Below, one piece after another: positions 1-18,948 of a stretch of 64,000 nucleotides of DNA (positions are counted from its first letter, which is position 1; the number at the start of each line of letters is the position of its first letter). The stretch comes from Telmatactis stephensoni (lineage: Eukaryota > Cnidaria > Anthozoa > Actiniaria > Isophelliidae). The notes below the pieces were generated by a model that was given only the letters and a program-made list of their open reading frames with translations, ran no database searches and was not told where the DNA came from. The DNA is taken from the NCBI GenBank assembly GCA_029948255.1, contig JALIZF010001872.1:511001-575000 (forward strand), given 5' to 3'. The position numbers were made by a program, and so were the translations under genes.

Positions 1-6537
<6,537 letters not shown>

Positions 6538-7445
6538 TTATTGTAGGTATTGTTCGATTTCACTGTGTAATCGATTTATTTTGGTATAAAATTTTGTATA
6601 AATTTCCAAGCTTCTGGTTCAGGAGGGCACTCTTATATTAGCTAAAATGACAGTGCGGTACGACAGGATCCGCGTTTTAGACTCGCAAAATTTGCAAAAA
6701 CCCGTTTGAGAATATATTTTTCTGGTTACAAAAACTGGAAAAATCTCTCGATACTTTTTTTTTCCAACTAGGATTCGTGAAACAACGTTATTTTCCGGTT
6801 TGGCGCCGAGGTTTTTTCGTGTTTTTTTCCGTTTTCCTGGTCTACCAATTCCTCCTACCCATACCCACTTTCGGGTGAGTCGCATACATGTTGCACTATG
6901 GTCTTTTGGCTGACAAACCTTTTTTACAAAGGTGTATACCCAACCAATTTTGATCCCTCTGCTACCCTTGCTAGATAAGGTGAGTCATGTACCCTCCCCT
7001 CCCATATCACTTGCTAGCAGTTATCCAATTCACATCCGTTTCAAATACTGTACTTAGACAACAAGCCCCCTCTTTAAATTAGTTTTTGAAAACGTTTCGC
7101 TTTGAATTTTCTTTATTGAACAAAATATTTGTACAAGAGGAGGCTTATGATTTTATTTCATTGCCCGCTTCTGGTGATTGCGTTTTGCCAAAAAAAATAA
7201 AAATTTTGGTGCTTTACGACGTGCAATTTTGTGTCAACTATTTTTTACGTTGTCTTATTCTTGGATTCGATCCTTTCCTGAGATGTAAATGAAAGAAGAA
7301 AAAAGAATAAGTGAAAAGTTACAACAAAATATTACACAATAACGCACCCCTTTTGCCTTTTTATCAGCAAATGTACAGCAGGCATCAAAATCAAAATAGA
7401 GCAGTTTTCGTATGAGTGTGAAACGAAAAGCGTCGTGACGTGTCC

Positions 7446-7856
7446 TAGTCCAGACCCATGCCTCTTTTTACCCTGCTCCGCTTCGGTAAAACAGAGTCCA
7501 GAAGAACTTGCATGCGCATGCGTTACATGAATCAATCAGACACCGTAAAATTTTGGTGTGACTTGGTTACAAAGCTCTCGTTGAAATTTATCTGAATTAA
7601 ATCAGCTATATAGGGCTCATTTTGAAAACGAATTCATCGAAGCAGTTAAGTATGTCTTCACTTGTACGAAGCACAAGTTTTTACCCAAATTGGAGCAAAT
7701 CCAAGCCCTGTGTGACTTATCAAAAGGCCTTGTAACCAGGTCACACCAAAATTTTACGGTGTCTGATTGGTTCATGTAACGCATGCGCATGCAAGTTCTT
7801 CTGGACTCTGTTTTACCGAGGCGGAGCGGGATAAAAAGAGGCCTGGGTCTGGACTA
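7446..7856. mobile_element. MITE, 411 bp, long TIRs and 9-bp target duplication
   Basis: The element begins TAGTCCAGACCC and ends GGGTCTGGACTA. The inverted arms run about 125 bp each, including GCATGCGCATGC and CCGTAAAATTTTGGTGTGAC. GACGTGTCC flanks it at 7437-7445 and 7857-7865, a perfect 9-bp duplication. A 9-bp duplication is typical of Mutator-like elements; superfamily is inferred. No coding capacity. Confidence 0.88.
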
Positions 7857-7996
7857 GACGTGTCCGTGTCAGTACCGTGATTTCTATAAAGACATTCAAA
7901 ATTCTCGCCGACCAATGTTTTTGAAACAGTTGTATAATATGTCCGCACAAATACAAAATGTTATTAATTTGCAATTGGTAATCATAGTGATTAATA

Positions 7997-8002
7997 TTTA
8001 TT
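7997..8002 (-). terminator. Polyadenylation signal AATAAA
   Basis: AATAAA on the minus strand, 47 bp after the stop codon at 8049 of the secreted-protein gene; sensible position for its 3' end. Confidence 0.6.
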
Positions 8003-8048
8003 ACTGTACAGGTATACACGTTCGCGCGAGGTAATGCTTACCTTAGAT

Positions 8049-11000
8049 TTAATCTTCGTCCTTTTTGTCCTTTTCCCCTTTTTCTTTACGTGGTTTGGCT
8101 GGTCCGTAACATTTCTTTGGTCCGTAAATGCGATGAAGAGCAATCTGCACTTTGGTTCCACGGCGAATGAACGACAGGACACTTGCGCCTGCTCTCTGTA
8201 CAGCGGCCTCATGATCTTTTTTGTCCAAGCTCAAATATACCATCTCCGAGATGAGGTCTGAGACCAAACAGAGAGTATATTAATGATGGAATACTGACAT
8301 ACAAAAGAGGGACAATTGCAATCGAATTGTATTTGGTTTCCTTTAATTGTAAAAGTTATATCAAGAGACCTTAATACCGGCTAAGAGAGCGTAACACAGT
8401 ATTGATGTCTGTGCGATATTCATGGCGACTTAGGCTTGCCATCGAGCTAGCGCACAAGGCTCTAAGGGAGCATTCATTTTTTAGGAGGGGGGTGGGCCGG
8501 AGGAATTGAGGGGTGGGCCAAAAGAAATTTACTCTATGAAAGGGGGTGGGTCATGTTTTTCTGAAAGTTAAACCAGGTCAAGGGACCCTATTTTCATATT
8601 TGGAAGTGGGGTGGGTCATTAATATCAGTTCAATTCCTTACCGTGGGGGCTTGCATCTTTTTTGTATTTGATTCCTGCAATTCCTCCGCCCCCCCCCCCC
8701 CTCCCCCTCCTAAAAAATGATTGCTCCCTAAAAACAATCGAATTCTAATGCCGAATGCAAACAGTCCCGTCCGCGCGGACCGGCCAAAAATCAAATTACT
8801 AAAAATAGCCTTTGTCGCCGCGTACATCGCACAAACAAATACCGAGTTTCGCTCTCTTAGTGTTATGGTTTCTTGGTTATATTGACAATAGGAAGCTAAA
8901 TAACTATAATTACCTAGTTAATATCTGTATTAATGAGGTAATTTTTAGAGGATTACAATTACTAGTCCAGTTCCGAGATTGCTCTAACTGCCACATACAA
9001 AGAAATTAGGCTAGCTTGAAGCTGTTGCCTTGTTACGAATGACAAAGCTTTATGCACATAGCCTAGTCTTGACACACAAAGGCCAAATACACTGGCAGAC
9101 TAACAGCAGAGAGCATAAAACAAGATTGCTTTAATATTTAACAAATAGAGTCCATTTTTCCGTGCGTCTATATTCTAATAGATGCACAGGTGACGTCAAA
9201 ATATGGTGCCACAAGTCGAGTGGCTGTTCTCAGCACACTAATTTTGACATCTTCTGTACATCTATTAGAGTACAGATCAGAATGACGGAAAATCGAATTA
9301 TATTGTTTTAAAAAAAGCAGTCATCGAAATACCAACCAATCAGAGCGCACGTAAGGTTCACTGACGTCATCTATAGCTTGTGTAGTGTAATAACATACGA
9401 TTCTCGACCAATCAGAGCGCGCGTAACTATACCCATTTTATAAAAATTAGCTTGCTATGCTACTCACCAGTGTACACTCTCTGGCTAATTTTTGCGTTTA
9501 CCATTGTCTGCTTTATTGCTGCCATGTACTGTGAAGATATAAAGCGAGTATTGACATGCATGCATATATCAATTTTTTTTTTTCCTCTCAGCTTTCTTTT
9601 CTATGGTGTCGTTTCCTTCCATTTTATTTCATTTCATTTCATTTCCCACCCTTCTTTTCGATCTCCATTTTCTTTTTCTATGAGTTTCTTTATCTATTTT
9701 TTATGAAGTCATTGTTTTACTTACGATTTTGGCTGTTCGAACACCAAGTTGAACGAAAGGTGCTGAAAAGAAAGTACCGGCATAATTAACGTTTTGAAAA
9801 ACGAACAAGCGCAATTCTAAAGCATAAAAAGAATCCTGGGTTGACGTCATCTAATTAGCTTAGTATAGAACTCAAATGAGTAAATACATTACACCAGTCA
9901 ACTGTACATGCTCACATTGAATTGTACATCGTTACTGAAATTTTTCAAATCAGGGGTTAGAGCCACTTTAAGTTACTCACCATCCATAAGCCCATCGCTG
10001 ACACGGAACTCGTTAAAGTTCTCCATAATGAACTTAACTGCTTCCTTTGCCTTTTCCATGTGCTTCTCCATTTCTCTCTTAACTGCCTTCGACACCTCAT
10101 CATCTTTGATTTCTTTAAATAAACCTGTTTGAAATCAAAAGAATATCCATTGTTAACTTCAGGGCTCACAATAGTCCGATCCCGATTTAAATGGGGGCTT
10201 CCATGCAGGAGAGGGGGTGCAGGGTGTGTGTACCATCTGATGAAACGATTTTGAGCCCTTTTAAATGGTTATCGATACTTTAAAACTTTCCTTTGAACGG
10301 TTTGCGAATTCTTTATAACGGCTGTACCACTTCCTGGATCCGCCCTTGGAAGAGTACTCTTAAGTGTCCTACAGATCCGGAGATATGTTGCCGAGTCTAC
10401 GAGACCCTTTGCCATGCTTGACTGCAGTGACCTAAAGCCCGCCGCACACGTTGAGAAACTGTGTGAGGAAACTGCCACGCGAGGCACTTTTCTCATCGTG
10501 TGCTCGTTTACCTGCTTTGTTTTTGGTCTCGCGTAGCCAAAGATAGTCTGCAGCGAGAAATCGTCTGAGCTAAATGCCTCGCGTGGCAGTTCCCTCACGC
10601 AGTTTCCCCATGTGTGCGGCGGGCTTTAGTCTCTCCACAACAAAGATAAATTGGAAAAGAAATTGGGTTCATGGAAATTAAAGTTCTAATTGGTTAGTCA
10701 GCATCAAACTCGTCAAAACAAGAAAGAGTTACAAACTGACCTTTGTTGTGTGCTTCAATAACGAGACTAGCGAATCTTCGCTGAATTGCGATGAAATACT
10801 CGCCAACCACGTGTTTAGCCTTTGCAATGTCTTGCGCCTTTACAGCCTTGTGGACTCGTTTAAACATATCTGAGCATTGAATAAAAAATACCATCAGTTA
10901 GATCATTTTTAACAGATAATGTTGCGCTTAGTTTTAAGGTGTTCTGACATAAATATTGCCCATTGCTAGGGAAATTTGCAAATGCCCTAAAATGCCTCCA

Positions 11001-11697
11001 AGTTATCAAATCGCCTATTCGCCTATATTTGATAGTTTGTCTTCCATTGAGGGACCTTTGGCATTTGATGACGTCAACACATGTTGCCGTCGCGTGACGT
11101 CATTGCTACAGAAAAAATGCCATAACTTTCTTCAGCAATGCATATTGGAGAATTTGAAATAGATTAACTGAATCCTGAGGACAAGTTGCATAAAACCAAG
11201 CCTGATTAAAAATTGGTTTCAAATAATTTGCGATTTTTTGAAAGTCACAAATGAGCGAGTAATAATGCAAATATCTTGCCTATTACGTAATTTTACGCCA
11301 ATCCTATGCGTGGTTTTGAAAAGAAAACCAAAAATTAAGAATATAAATATTAAGAAACAGTTTGTTTTGATAACATCCACCACAGATTAATACTCAGTTT
11401 TTAAAGAAATCGGAATTAAAATGTCCCGCGCATGCGCTACAAGAACAAAAGAGTAAATTTTGTCCGGGCGCGCGTCCTCCGTACTGGGTACTGGAAATCA
11501 AACGTTTGCCCGGCAAAAACGTGCGCATCAACGTTCATATAGCAACGAAATAATATGTCAGTACACCCTTAAAGGATAGGGGGGATCGATCAACGGATGG
11601 ATGGATCAATTGAAAAGTGATAAGTCGAAGAAAGCACACGAATACGACACCAACAACACTTCAATTTTCTACGGACGGACAGGCAGACAGACGGATG

Positions 11698-11736
<39 letters not shown>

Positions 11737-13582
11737 GTACCTTCCCAGTCTTCCTTTATCAGTTTAAGAATTTTATGAAGTGGTCCTTTAACCGTCTTGA
11801 CAACCTAGATTGATACAAATAGATAAAAACTGTCAATTGTACTGCACATTAGAAGTTCGCTTTAAAATCAATATACTTACCTCTTTCTTAACATCCAAGA
11901 GCTAAAATCAAGAAAAAAAGGAAAACAGTAAATATATGTCAGCCATATAATTATCTTTTGCTCTCAAATGGAGGGGAAATGAAGATAGAGATCGCGCTGA
12001 AACAAATGTAGGGGCCTGTACTTAAATGTTTAATTTAGTGTTTTGAAAACCTCATCCTGTAACGGGGCTCGTGCAAGTGTATTGCATCCGGAGGGGAAAT
12101 TATAAGCAATGTTTGTGTTCCGCCATTCGAAAATAGCAAATAACATTCAAATGATTCGTTCGAGTTTAGTACACATACAAAGTGACATCGCGATCGAACT
12201 CAGTTATAACGTGTTCAGTATTCAACTCACATGTTCGACAAGCTCTTCTCCAGGTTTCTCGTATTTGCCTGTCAAACAAAAACAAATTACGCAAAATGAA
12301 TGATTAACATTTCATACCACAGGGTACCCATCTCTTAGACTAAAGTAATCATCCTAATGATCGAGATCAGTTTCACATCGGCACCAAAATAAATCAAATT
12401 ACGTAATTAAGATAAATAATTAACATTTCATACCACAGGGTACCCATCTCTTAGACTCAAGCAATCATCCTAATGAGATCGGTTTCACATCGGCAACAAA
12501 ATAAATTAAATTACGTAATTAAGATAAATAATTAACATTTCATACCACAGGGTACCCATCTCTTAGACTCGGTTTCACATCGGCACCAAAATAAATCAAA
12601 ATACTCACGATCTGGGTGTTCGTCTGGTTTGACCCCCTTTACCGATTTTACCAGCAGAAAATGGATAAATCGTGCAAATAGACCCGGCTTCTCCTTTGTT
12701 GGGCTCGGACCAGCGGTACTGAATTCTGGCTCACTCGTGGGTTTGGGTCCTTGCTCACTCGTGGGTTTCGGTGGTTCTGCAGTGGTGTACGCTGATTTCA
12801 AGGAAAAGGAGGGAATTATTCTTCTTAATTCTGACTCATACAAGACTATAATATTAATCACAATAATATATGCCATAATGAAAACTATAACTACGCTTAT
12901 AGGTGGTTTGAAAAGCTCACTCAAAAAGATAAAAACATTGCCAAAAATTGAACATTAATTTCATCGTGCATGATAATATTTAAGGTGGCTCGAAGAAGAT
13001 TTTAGTTGACTGGCCTAGTTTCCATTTTGCATATTAATGCCGGAGCGACTAAACTCAGCTGAATTAAAAATCCACACTAATACTTAATTTCGACTTCCAG
13101 AGTTTTATGAGTTTCTAAAGTGATGGATAAATATTGCGAAAAGTGTTAAAAGGAAAGCCAGTATTCCAAATTAATTAAGTCAAATTCTTTGTAAACTGTA
13201 TGGCCACGCCTAACTAACTGATTGCAAAGATGTATATTCTTAGTTTAGGTTGATTTTTTCGATCTAAATTCAAACATATAAATCATGAAGTCTTTAGCCA
13301 CTTTTTGCGTAATATAAAAGAAAACGAATCTAAATTTCGAGTTTTGTAGTAAGTCTCTTCTTGATTTTGGCAACCAGCCAGAGGAATAATCGATCTCTTA
13401 CTTTTACATAATTGATTTTTTGACCAACTTGGTCCGAATCCTTAATTTCCTTGAGTTATTTTTGTAAAAATTAACTCACCAGCTGGGTCCTCGAGCTCTA
13501 TGTCTTCAAATATGTCTTCAAAATCGAAGGGTTTTGCGAGGGCAAGCCCCAAGACAAGTAGCACAAGGAAGAGAGATTTCAT
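8049..13582 (-). CDS. Unrecognised secreted helical protein, 296 aa, eight exons
   Basis: Minus-strand exons 13582-13480, 12791-12609, 12268-12231, 11901-11881, 11804-11741, 10869-10741, 10124-9981 and 8257-8049 join without a stop, all with GT-AG sites and matching phases; one is a 21-nt microexon. The start is the first in-frame ATG (MKSLFLVLLVLGLALA), a textbook signal peptide of 16 residues. The mature part opens acidic (KPFDFEDIFEDIELED), then a Pro/Thr/Ser linker with KPTSE twice (about residues 36-67), then some 200 charged, amphipathic, probably helical residues (e.g. HKILKLIKEDWEDMFKRV, MEKHMEKAKEAVKFIMENF), and a Lys/Glu tail ending KDKKDED. Only one cysteine (KKCYG) follows the signal peptide and there is no transmembrane helix. 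I recognise no family. Possible roles (matrix or lipid-binding protein) are guesses. Confidence 0.78.
8463..8731. mobile_element. MITE-like inverted repeat in last intron of the secreted-protein gene
   Basis: TAAGGGAGCATTCATTTTTTAGGAG on the left is inverted at CTCCTAAAAAATGATTGCTCCCTA on the right, with C/G homopolymer next to the right arm. Confidence 0.65.
9158..9294. repeat. Imperfect 137-bp palindrome
   Basis: CCGTGCGTCTATATTCTAATAGATGCACAG is mirrored by CTGTACATCTATTAGAGTACAGATCAGAATGACGG; TGACGTCAAAAT sits at the inner ends. Probably another inverted-repeat element in an intron. Confidence 0.5.
9830..9972. repeat. Dispersed repeat, partner of 22745-22892
   Basis: Shares AATCCTGG, GACGTCAT or AACGTCAT, TATAGA-CT and CGTTACTGAA-TTTTT-AAATCAGGG with the copy inside the SRCR locus. 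The right end stops about 9 bp from an exon of the secreted-protein gene. Confidence 0.55.
10433..10628. mobile_element. MITE, 196 bp, TA-flanked, intronic
   Basis: TAAAGCCCGCCGCACACGTT on the left and GTGTGCGGCGGGCTTTA on the right, with about 50 bp of inverted arm including CTGCCACGCGAGGCA. The TA at each end would fit a TA target duplication as in Tc1/mariner-type elements. Confidence 0.7.
11680..11737. repeat. (ACAG)n microsatellite abutting a splice donor
   Basis: GACAGACAGACAG runs up to three bases from the exon end at 11741; read on the minus strand, it lies directly after the GTACG donor. Confidence 0.9.
12303..12606. repeat. Three tandem ~115-bp units next to a splice donor
   Basis: Each unit starts ATTAACATTTCATACCACAG, contains GGGTACCCATCTCTTAGACT and CGGTTTCACATCGGCA-CAAA, and ends near ATAAAT-AAATTACG. 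Copies begin near 12303, 12419 and 12532; the third is shortened and runs into the donor of the exon ending at 12609. Confidence 0.88.
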
Positions 13583-14936
13583 CTTGGTGAATTCGTTGAT
13601 CGAAGGCAACAGTTCTTCGCTCAAATGCAGCAGAGAGCAACTGAATGATGAGGACTGAACATTTAGTCCTTTATAGCTAAATTATATAGCTTTGTGATGG
13701 AAATATCAATTGAATAAAGTTAATTTAGTGATGTAACCTTTTGTGAAGATATACAATTCCGCGACACCTCATAATAATCTTGGCGGTTCCTTCAAAAGAA
13801 TGGCTTTAGACTCCATTCGAGTGCAAAAGTCATTGTCAAGTAATATTTTATAATGTGCACTCCTTTTTTCCGGATCGGATTATTCTGGCTTTAAAACCGA
13901 ATAAAGAAGAGTTCTAGAAGGACTTAAACTGCAAGACACACATTTACATATTAATTTTTATGTGCATTCCTCCAAGAATCCTTTGTTTGTCCTTTAATTA
14001 TAAAAGAATACAGTAGGAACGTCCGTCACAGTGATTTTGACACCCAAGTGAATTTTAGCAATTCCTTAAAGAACTTATGATTCTAAAACTTCTTAATTTC
14101 TTTTTTGCTTTTACATCTTTTATACTTTATCTTTCTTAACAGTTATGATATTAAAACTTCGTTATTTTAGTCTTTTTTTTTTCAGTCAAAAAGAAATCCG
14201 AAAAGAAAGCTGAAATTATATAACAAAAGATTCGATTGGCTTTGATAACATGTTTTTGTGCATTCCTCCAAGAACTGAAGCCCTTTTTTTGCTTTCCAAG
14301 AAAGAAAAACTTGCATGTCGATAAGTTAGCTATTTAGGATTTATTCTGATTGTAAAACTTAACAGTATAACTTTTTTTTTGAAATACTTTTCAGGTGAAA
14401 TACGGATTGAAACCGAGAAATTATTTCTTTTGTTTATGTGTATATTCCTCAGAGAAGCCTTTTTGTGCTTGTAACTGAATGCTATATCAATGGTGGAATT
14501 GTGGCTTAGATATATTTAGCGAGGTTTGTATTCTCATTAATAAAACTTCAGTTTTTTTAATAATTCTGAAATGTTTTTCGGCCAAAATCATCTTGGATAA
14601 ACACTGTCAATTAAATCTAAGCCACTCATGATGTCATTGTAATAAAATGAAAGAGAGAAAAGAGCATTCAAATGTGATGTAACCCTTTTCAATATCGGTA
14701 TTATGGTGTCTACTGTAATGCATAGATGACATAACTGACTAATTATTATTGACATAGTTAACTGAGTTTTAATACAATTACTGATGATAACTGGATTTTA
14801 TACAGCTAAGCTCTTCTTTAATTAACTTGAATTTCACTTATTTGCGACGTACATTTGATTGCATAACAACATGCAAGAGTGACTGTTCCTTGTTTTGCCG
14901 TGTGTATATCACTGATCAGTGGCGAATCTTTAGCCT

Positions 14937-15176
14937 GTGAAAACACTAGTTAAAAGGCACTAGGATCATCCTAGCAGGCGAATCATCCTACCTGCTGTAC
15001 ACTCACTGCATTCTGACGGTTTAGTAGGATGATCCTAGTACCCGAAGTGAAGACAGCAATTTCTATGTAAACAGAATACAGTAAATGTATAGCAGGTAGG
15101 ATAATTCGCCTGCTAGGACTGACGATTCTAGTGCTAGGAAGATCCTAGCTAGTGCCATGTAAACACTCCCTAAGAG
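14937..15176. mobile_element. MITE-like palindrome, about 240 bp
   Basis: GTGAAAACACTAGTTAAAAGGCACTAG mirrors CTAGTGCCATGTAAACACTC. GGATCATCCTAG, CAGGCGAAT and ATCCTACCTGCT occur inverted in both arms. Confidence 0.7.
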
Positions 15177-17514
15177 CCCTAAGACTCCTAGTTCAGACCC
15201 CATACTTTCCATGTGCTTTTCTCAATTCAAATTTTCAATGAGTTTCTGTGAATATAACAAAATAGAAGTAACACAAACGTCTGAGTTCAGTCTTCAGTGT
15301 ATACTCCGTTGTCATTGCAAGCTTGAAAGTATCTTGTTTTCTTTTTAATTTTATTCGCACATTTTTACACATACAAGCTTTGAAAGTAGATGTTAGTAAA
15401 GATTATATTTTCAAAGAACTTGTACTGTGATAATATTTCTAATGAACATGTACGACAAAGAAGGCGAGAAAATCGAAATCTGTCAGAAGCGTTTGACCTA
15501 GTGTCTTAAATAAGAGGGAATTAAAGCACCATTGAAATATGATGTAACTCTTTTCAAGTGGAATTATCGCATCGATCAGATAAGTGAACCATGACGCATG
15601 CGTGACTGTTACTATACTCCAAAGTTTGTTCATTATTCAGCTAGCAATCTCGCTTCAGAAATCAGAAACGTAAAAAAAGGAAATGAAGAAATGCGATTTT
15701 ATTGCCTAGAATTCTTATTACTTAGTAAAAGAAACTTAGAGGACGATCACGCATAGAATTGGACGTTTCAAAGTCATCCTGACTTCATTATCAGTTACAG
15801 ATCGAGATTTATTACCAAGACATTTGATGAAAATATTTAGATAATGTAAACTAAACATGCAGTAGTTGTACACAGTACGAAATTAATACTTTGTTTGGTT
15901 TTTTGATCTCAGGTATTCCATTTAGAAAAATTTCTATGAACTTTAATTGTTTTCCTGTGTATTTCTTCACTGTTGTTGAATTGGAGAGCTGTGCTTCATT
16001 TGCTGTCATTCCCTCACTCGGTTGAGCTGTTTTCAGTAATCTTGTACTGAAAATATTACATCACATTTAAGCAGCGTTTTGTATTTTGACTTATAATTAT
16101 GACATAATCGAAGGATTTAGCTATAGATTCATTATTTCAACATGAATGGCGGTGGTACTTGTTATGGATGGCGACACAGGAGACTGACAGTTATTCAAGG
16201 ATTCTTACGTAACTAGCAGTCTTATCCTCACGCCTCGACTCACGCTGATCCAAATGCGTGCAAAATTAAAGGTTTGTTCAAACTGAAAGTATAAAAAATT
16301 ATCGAAGTGTGTAGTGTTCAATTCATCTGTGTTTATATAGGATATGCAATTCAATAGGGCATTTGGTTGTATGCAAAAAATTGTGTGTATAGTGTATATA
16401 GGGTATGCCATAAAGAAACTAAATAAATAGGTAAAAAAGTGGAATGAAAAATAGAAAGAAAAATAAATAAGTAAAAAATAAATGAACTAAATAAATAGGT
16501 AAAAAAGGGGGATAAAACAAAAAGAAAAAGAGGAAAAATGTTTTTAAGGAGAAGCAAAAAATAGATAAGTGGATAGCTAAAATAGTGAAATAGGAAAAAA
16601 TAAATAAATAAATAAAACATAAAAAATAATGAAAAAAGAAAAATGAATAAAAATTAAAAATAATAGAGAGAAAAACCGTGTAAAGAAAAATAGTAGGAGG
16701 GGGGGGGGGGGAGGGGTGTGTGGATAAGGAATGTAGTGTGGTTAGGAAGGAATGTAAGGAATGTAGGTAAACTGTGCATAGAGGGAATAATGTTGCGAGA
16801 CACACGAAACAAAGCAGACATAAAATCATAGAGTGTATAGATAAATGGTATAAGGTAAACAATTGATGTGGGTATCGAAAAATAACATGAATAACATACA
16901 GGGAAATCTAAGTAAAATCTAAGTGAGCTCAAATAGATAGGACTGTGGTCGCGTCTCGTACAAGAAGGGGAACCGACGGAAAGGTCGCCGAAACTGCTTG
17001 TGTACTATTCATCAGGAGCAAGATACAAAGCAGCGGATGTAAACCCACGCGTTTCGTAACTTAAAAGCGCTTCAAGTCTTGCCCTACACGTGATCGGACG
17101 ACTGAAGTACGAGAGGCGCCACGTGGGGAAGGAGGTCGTAAAGTGTGTAAGAATAAAGGAAAGACTTACTACGATGATGTATAATTTGTGGACATGGCTC
17201 ACATGGTACACCAATCTTGAGTTGAACCGTGATAAATTGTCGAGAGAGTATAAAGAGTGGCTTGCAGATGGACGGATAGCTGAGAGTGAGGTCAATGTAA
17301 TGTGAGAGGGGGCGTAACGCAAGTGACTGCGGGATGGTGTAGGATGATACGGGACAACGTGAGTTGGGTTGCCTGTGTGTGGCGTGTAATATTAGGGGAG
17401 GGAACGGGTGTCTGTTATTAGGTCGTAGGCCTGTGTGTGGGCCTGTGAGGGTAGTATGGTCATGGGCGTGAGTGATTATGGGTAGGGGTACATTTGGTGT
17501 GGGTAGGTGGGTGG

Positions 17515-17770
17515 TGAACTTGCAGCACTTTGCAAGCTTCAACTGCCTTTAGTTTACACTCTCAAAGTATGAAAAATTCTCGAAGTGGCTAGTGTTCATC
17601 TTTGGTGATCGAACTTGCCAAGACTTGCAGCAATTTGCATGCCCGTCAACTGCGCCGGCTTTAGTTTACACTCTCAAAGTATAAAAAAAATCTCAAAGTG
17701 CATATGTCTAGTGTTTATCTTTGATTGGTAAATTTGCAGCACTTTGCATGCCTCAACTGCCTTTAGTTCA
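17515..17770. repeat. Tandem repeat, about 110-bp unit, three copies
   Basis: Each unit has TTGCAGCACTTTGCA or TTGCAGCAATTTGCA, TCAACTGCC, TTTAGTTTACACTCTCAAAGTAT and GTGTTCATCTTTG or GTGTTTATCTTTG. A related piece, AAAGTATAAAAAATTATCGAAGTG, lies at 16285, on the other side of the GC-rich island. Confidence 0.7.
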
Positions 17771-18399
17771 GTTACACTCTCATGACCGTTCTTCTTACAC
17801 TCCGAGGAAAACAGTGTAAAATCCAAGGAACATTTCCATAAATTCATTCCGTAAATTACAGATAGTATAGCCCAAGCTGCACAATTTTTGTATTTGAAAC
17901 ACATACTTGATTTGTCCCTGAAATAGGGTTTTACCGAATGATCATATACCTATTTCAAAAACGTTGATGGTCGGAGATCTAAATCTGAAATCTGAATCTG
18001 ACATCTGAAACTAGCTGTATATAAGTTTTGATATATACAAAGCTGATCATGAATGATGGAGTTTGTTGTAATATTGGAATATAAGTCATGATGCATGCTT
18101 GAGGTAGAATTGTATTTTGTTCGTACTTAAGTTGAAGAACATAAAAACAATTTGATTGACCAAAGGCAACGTTTATCATTAAAATTAATTTTAACTCACA
18201 ATGTTTCTGTGCAATTTTGTTTTGGAAAATTTACGCAGACGCGGTAGACGCTGATCTAGGCTTCTTCACGCGCAGACGTACGCAAAGTTTACTAACTAAA
18301 CTTGGAGCAAGTTTGAGTAATACTAAATGCACTCCGCTCCAGGTCCCTTAAACCACTCTTATATACTTGATAGTTAGTTTTCAGGCCTTTTGATAGAGT

Positions 18400-18494
18400 C
18401 AACCTCGTTCCCAGGTCCTTTTCCCTTCCTTTTCATTCCTTCTTTATCCTTCCTTTTCCCCAAGCGAAGGGAAAAGGACCTGGGAACGAGGTTG
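18400..18494. mobile_element. Foldback micro-element, copy 1 (95 bp, 9-bp TSD)
   Basis: Begins CAACCTCGTTCCCAGGTCCT and ends AGGACCTGGGAACGAGGTTG; the 29-bp arms are nearly perfect and enclose a pyrimidine-rich loop. TGATAGAGT flanks it at 18391-18399 and 18495-18503. Same family as 57371-57432. Confidence 0.9.
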
Positions 18495-18671
18495 TGATAG
18501 AGTTCTTTACCTTGTTGATTTGGTTCCCTCTGTCTCTCTGTCACCTCTGTTATCCTGTTACCAAGGAGTCTGGGAAGGTTACAAGCTGATTACACAAGTC
18601 GAAAAAGCTGACAAATTTTAGCAGAACAAAATTTGTTTATGATTAAAACTATAATGAGTAAATTTGTATAA

Positions 18672-18750
18672 TGATGATTATTTAGTTGCCTCTAAATCAA
18701 TTATTGTCAACAGAGCTAGATGGGTTTTTTTTTTGTGTGTGTGTCCGTTC

Positions 18751-18785
<35 letters not shown>

Positions 18786-18940
18786 GACCATTTGTGTTGT
18801 TGTTGTTGTTGTTTTAATTTTGGTCAGCTGTCCAATTTTTCTTAAATTGCACACTTAAGCTTGAATTAAATTGCCCAGTTTACTAAGAGATAAAGATAAG
18901 TGCAGATAATATTGGGTTTAGAGGCAACTATATAATTAAT
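18672..18940. repeat. Inverted repeat enclosing a (GTT)n tract
   Basis: TTTAGTTGCCTCTAAA near 18681 is mirrored by TTTAGAGGCAACTA near 18918. Between them, GTT repeats occupy about 18748-18812. Confidence 0.55.
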
Positions 18941-18948
18941 AAGCAACA

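Larger units (their letters stand above)
6541..8048. other. Intergenic, NSUN5 to secreted-protein gene (convergent)
   Basis: No gene seen. It holds the 411-bp inverted-repeat element at 7446-7856 and, at its right end, the minus-strand polyadenylation signal of the next gene. Short frames here have no recognisable product. Confidence 0.6.

Noticed and set aside
12609..12924. Upstream extension of the second exon of the secreted-protein gene, with a hydrophobic stretch (VVIVFIMAYIIVINIIVL)
   Set aside because: Its upstream acceptor options do not fit the phase of the signal-peptide exon, whereas the acceptor before 12791 fits exactly and has a strong polypyrimidine tract. An alternative isoform is not excluded.
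13583..13624. N-terminal extension of the secreted protein (SEELLPSINEFTK)
   Set aside because: The extension has no in-frame ATG; it begins at TTG. The ATG at 13582 is the first in frame and gives a standard signal peptide.
17084..17542. 152-codon minus-strand frame
   Set aside because: Proline/histidine-rich composition from a GT-rich plus strand, no recognisable domain, overlaps the more protein-like plus frame at 17090-17305.
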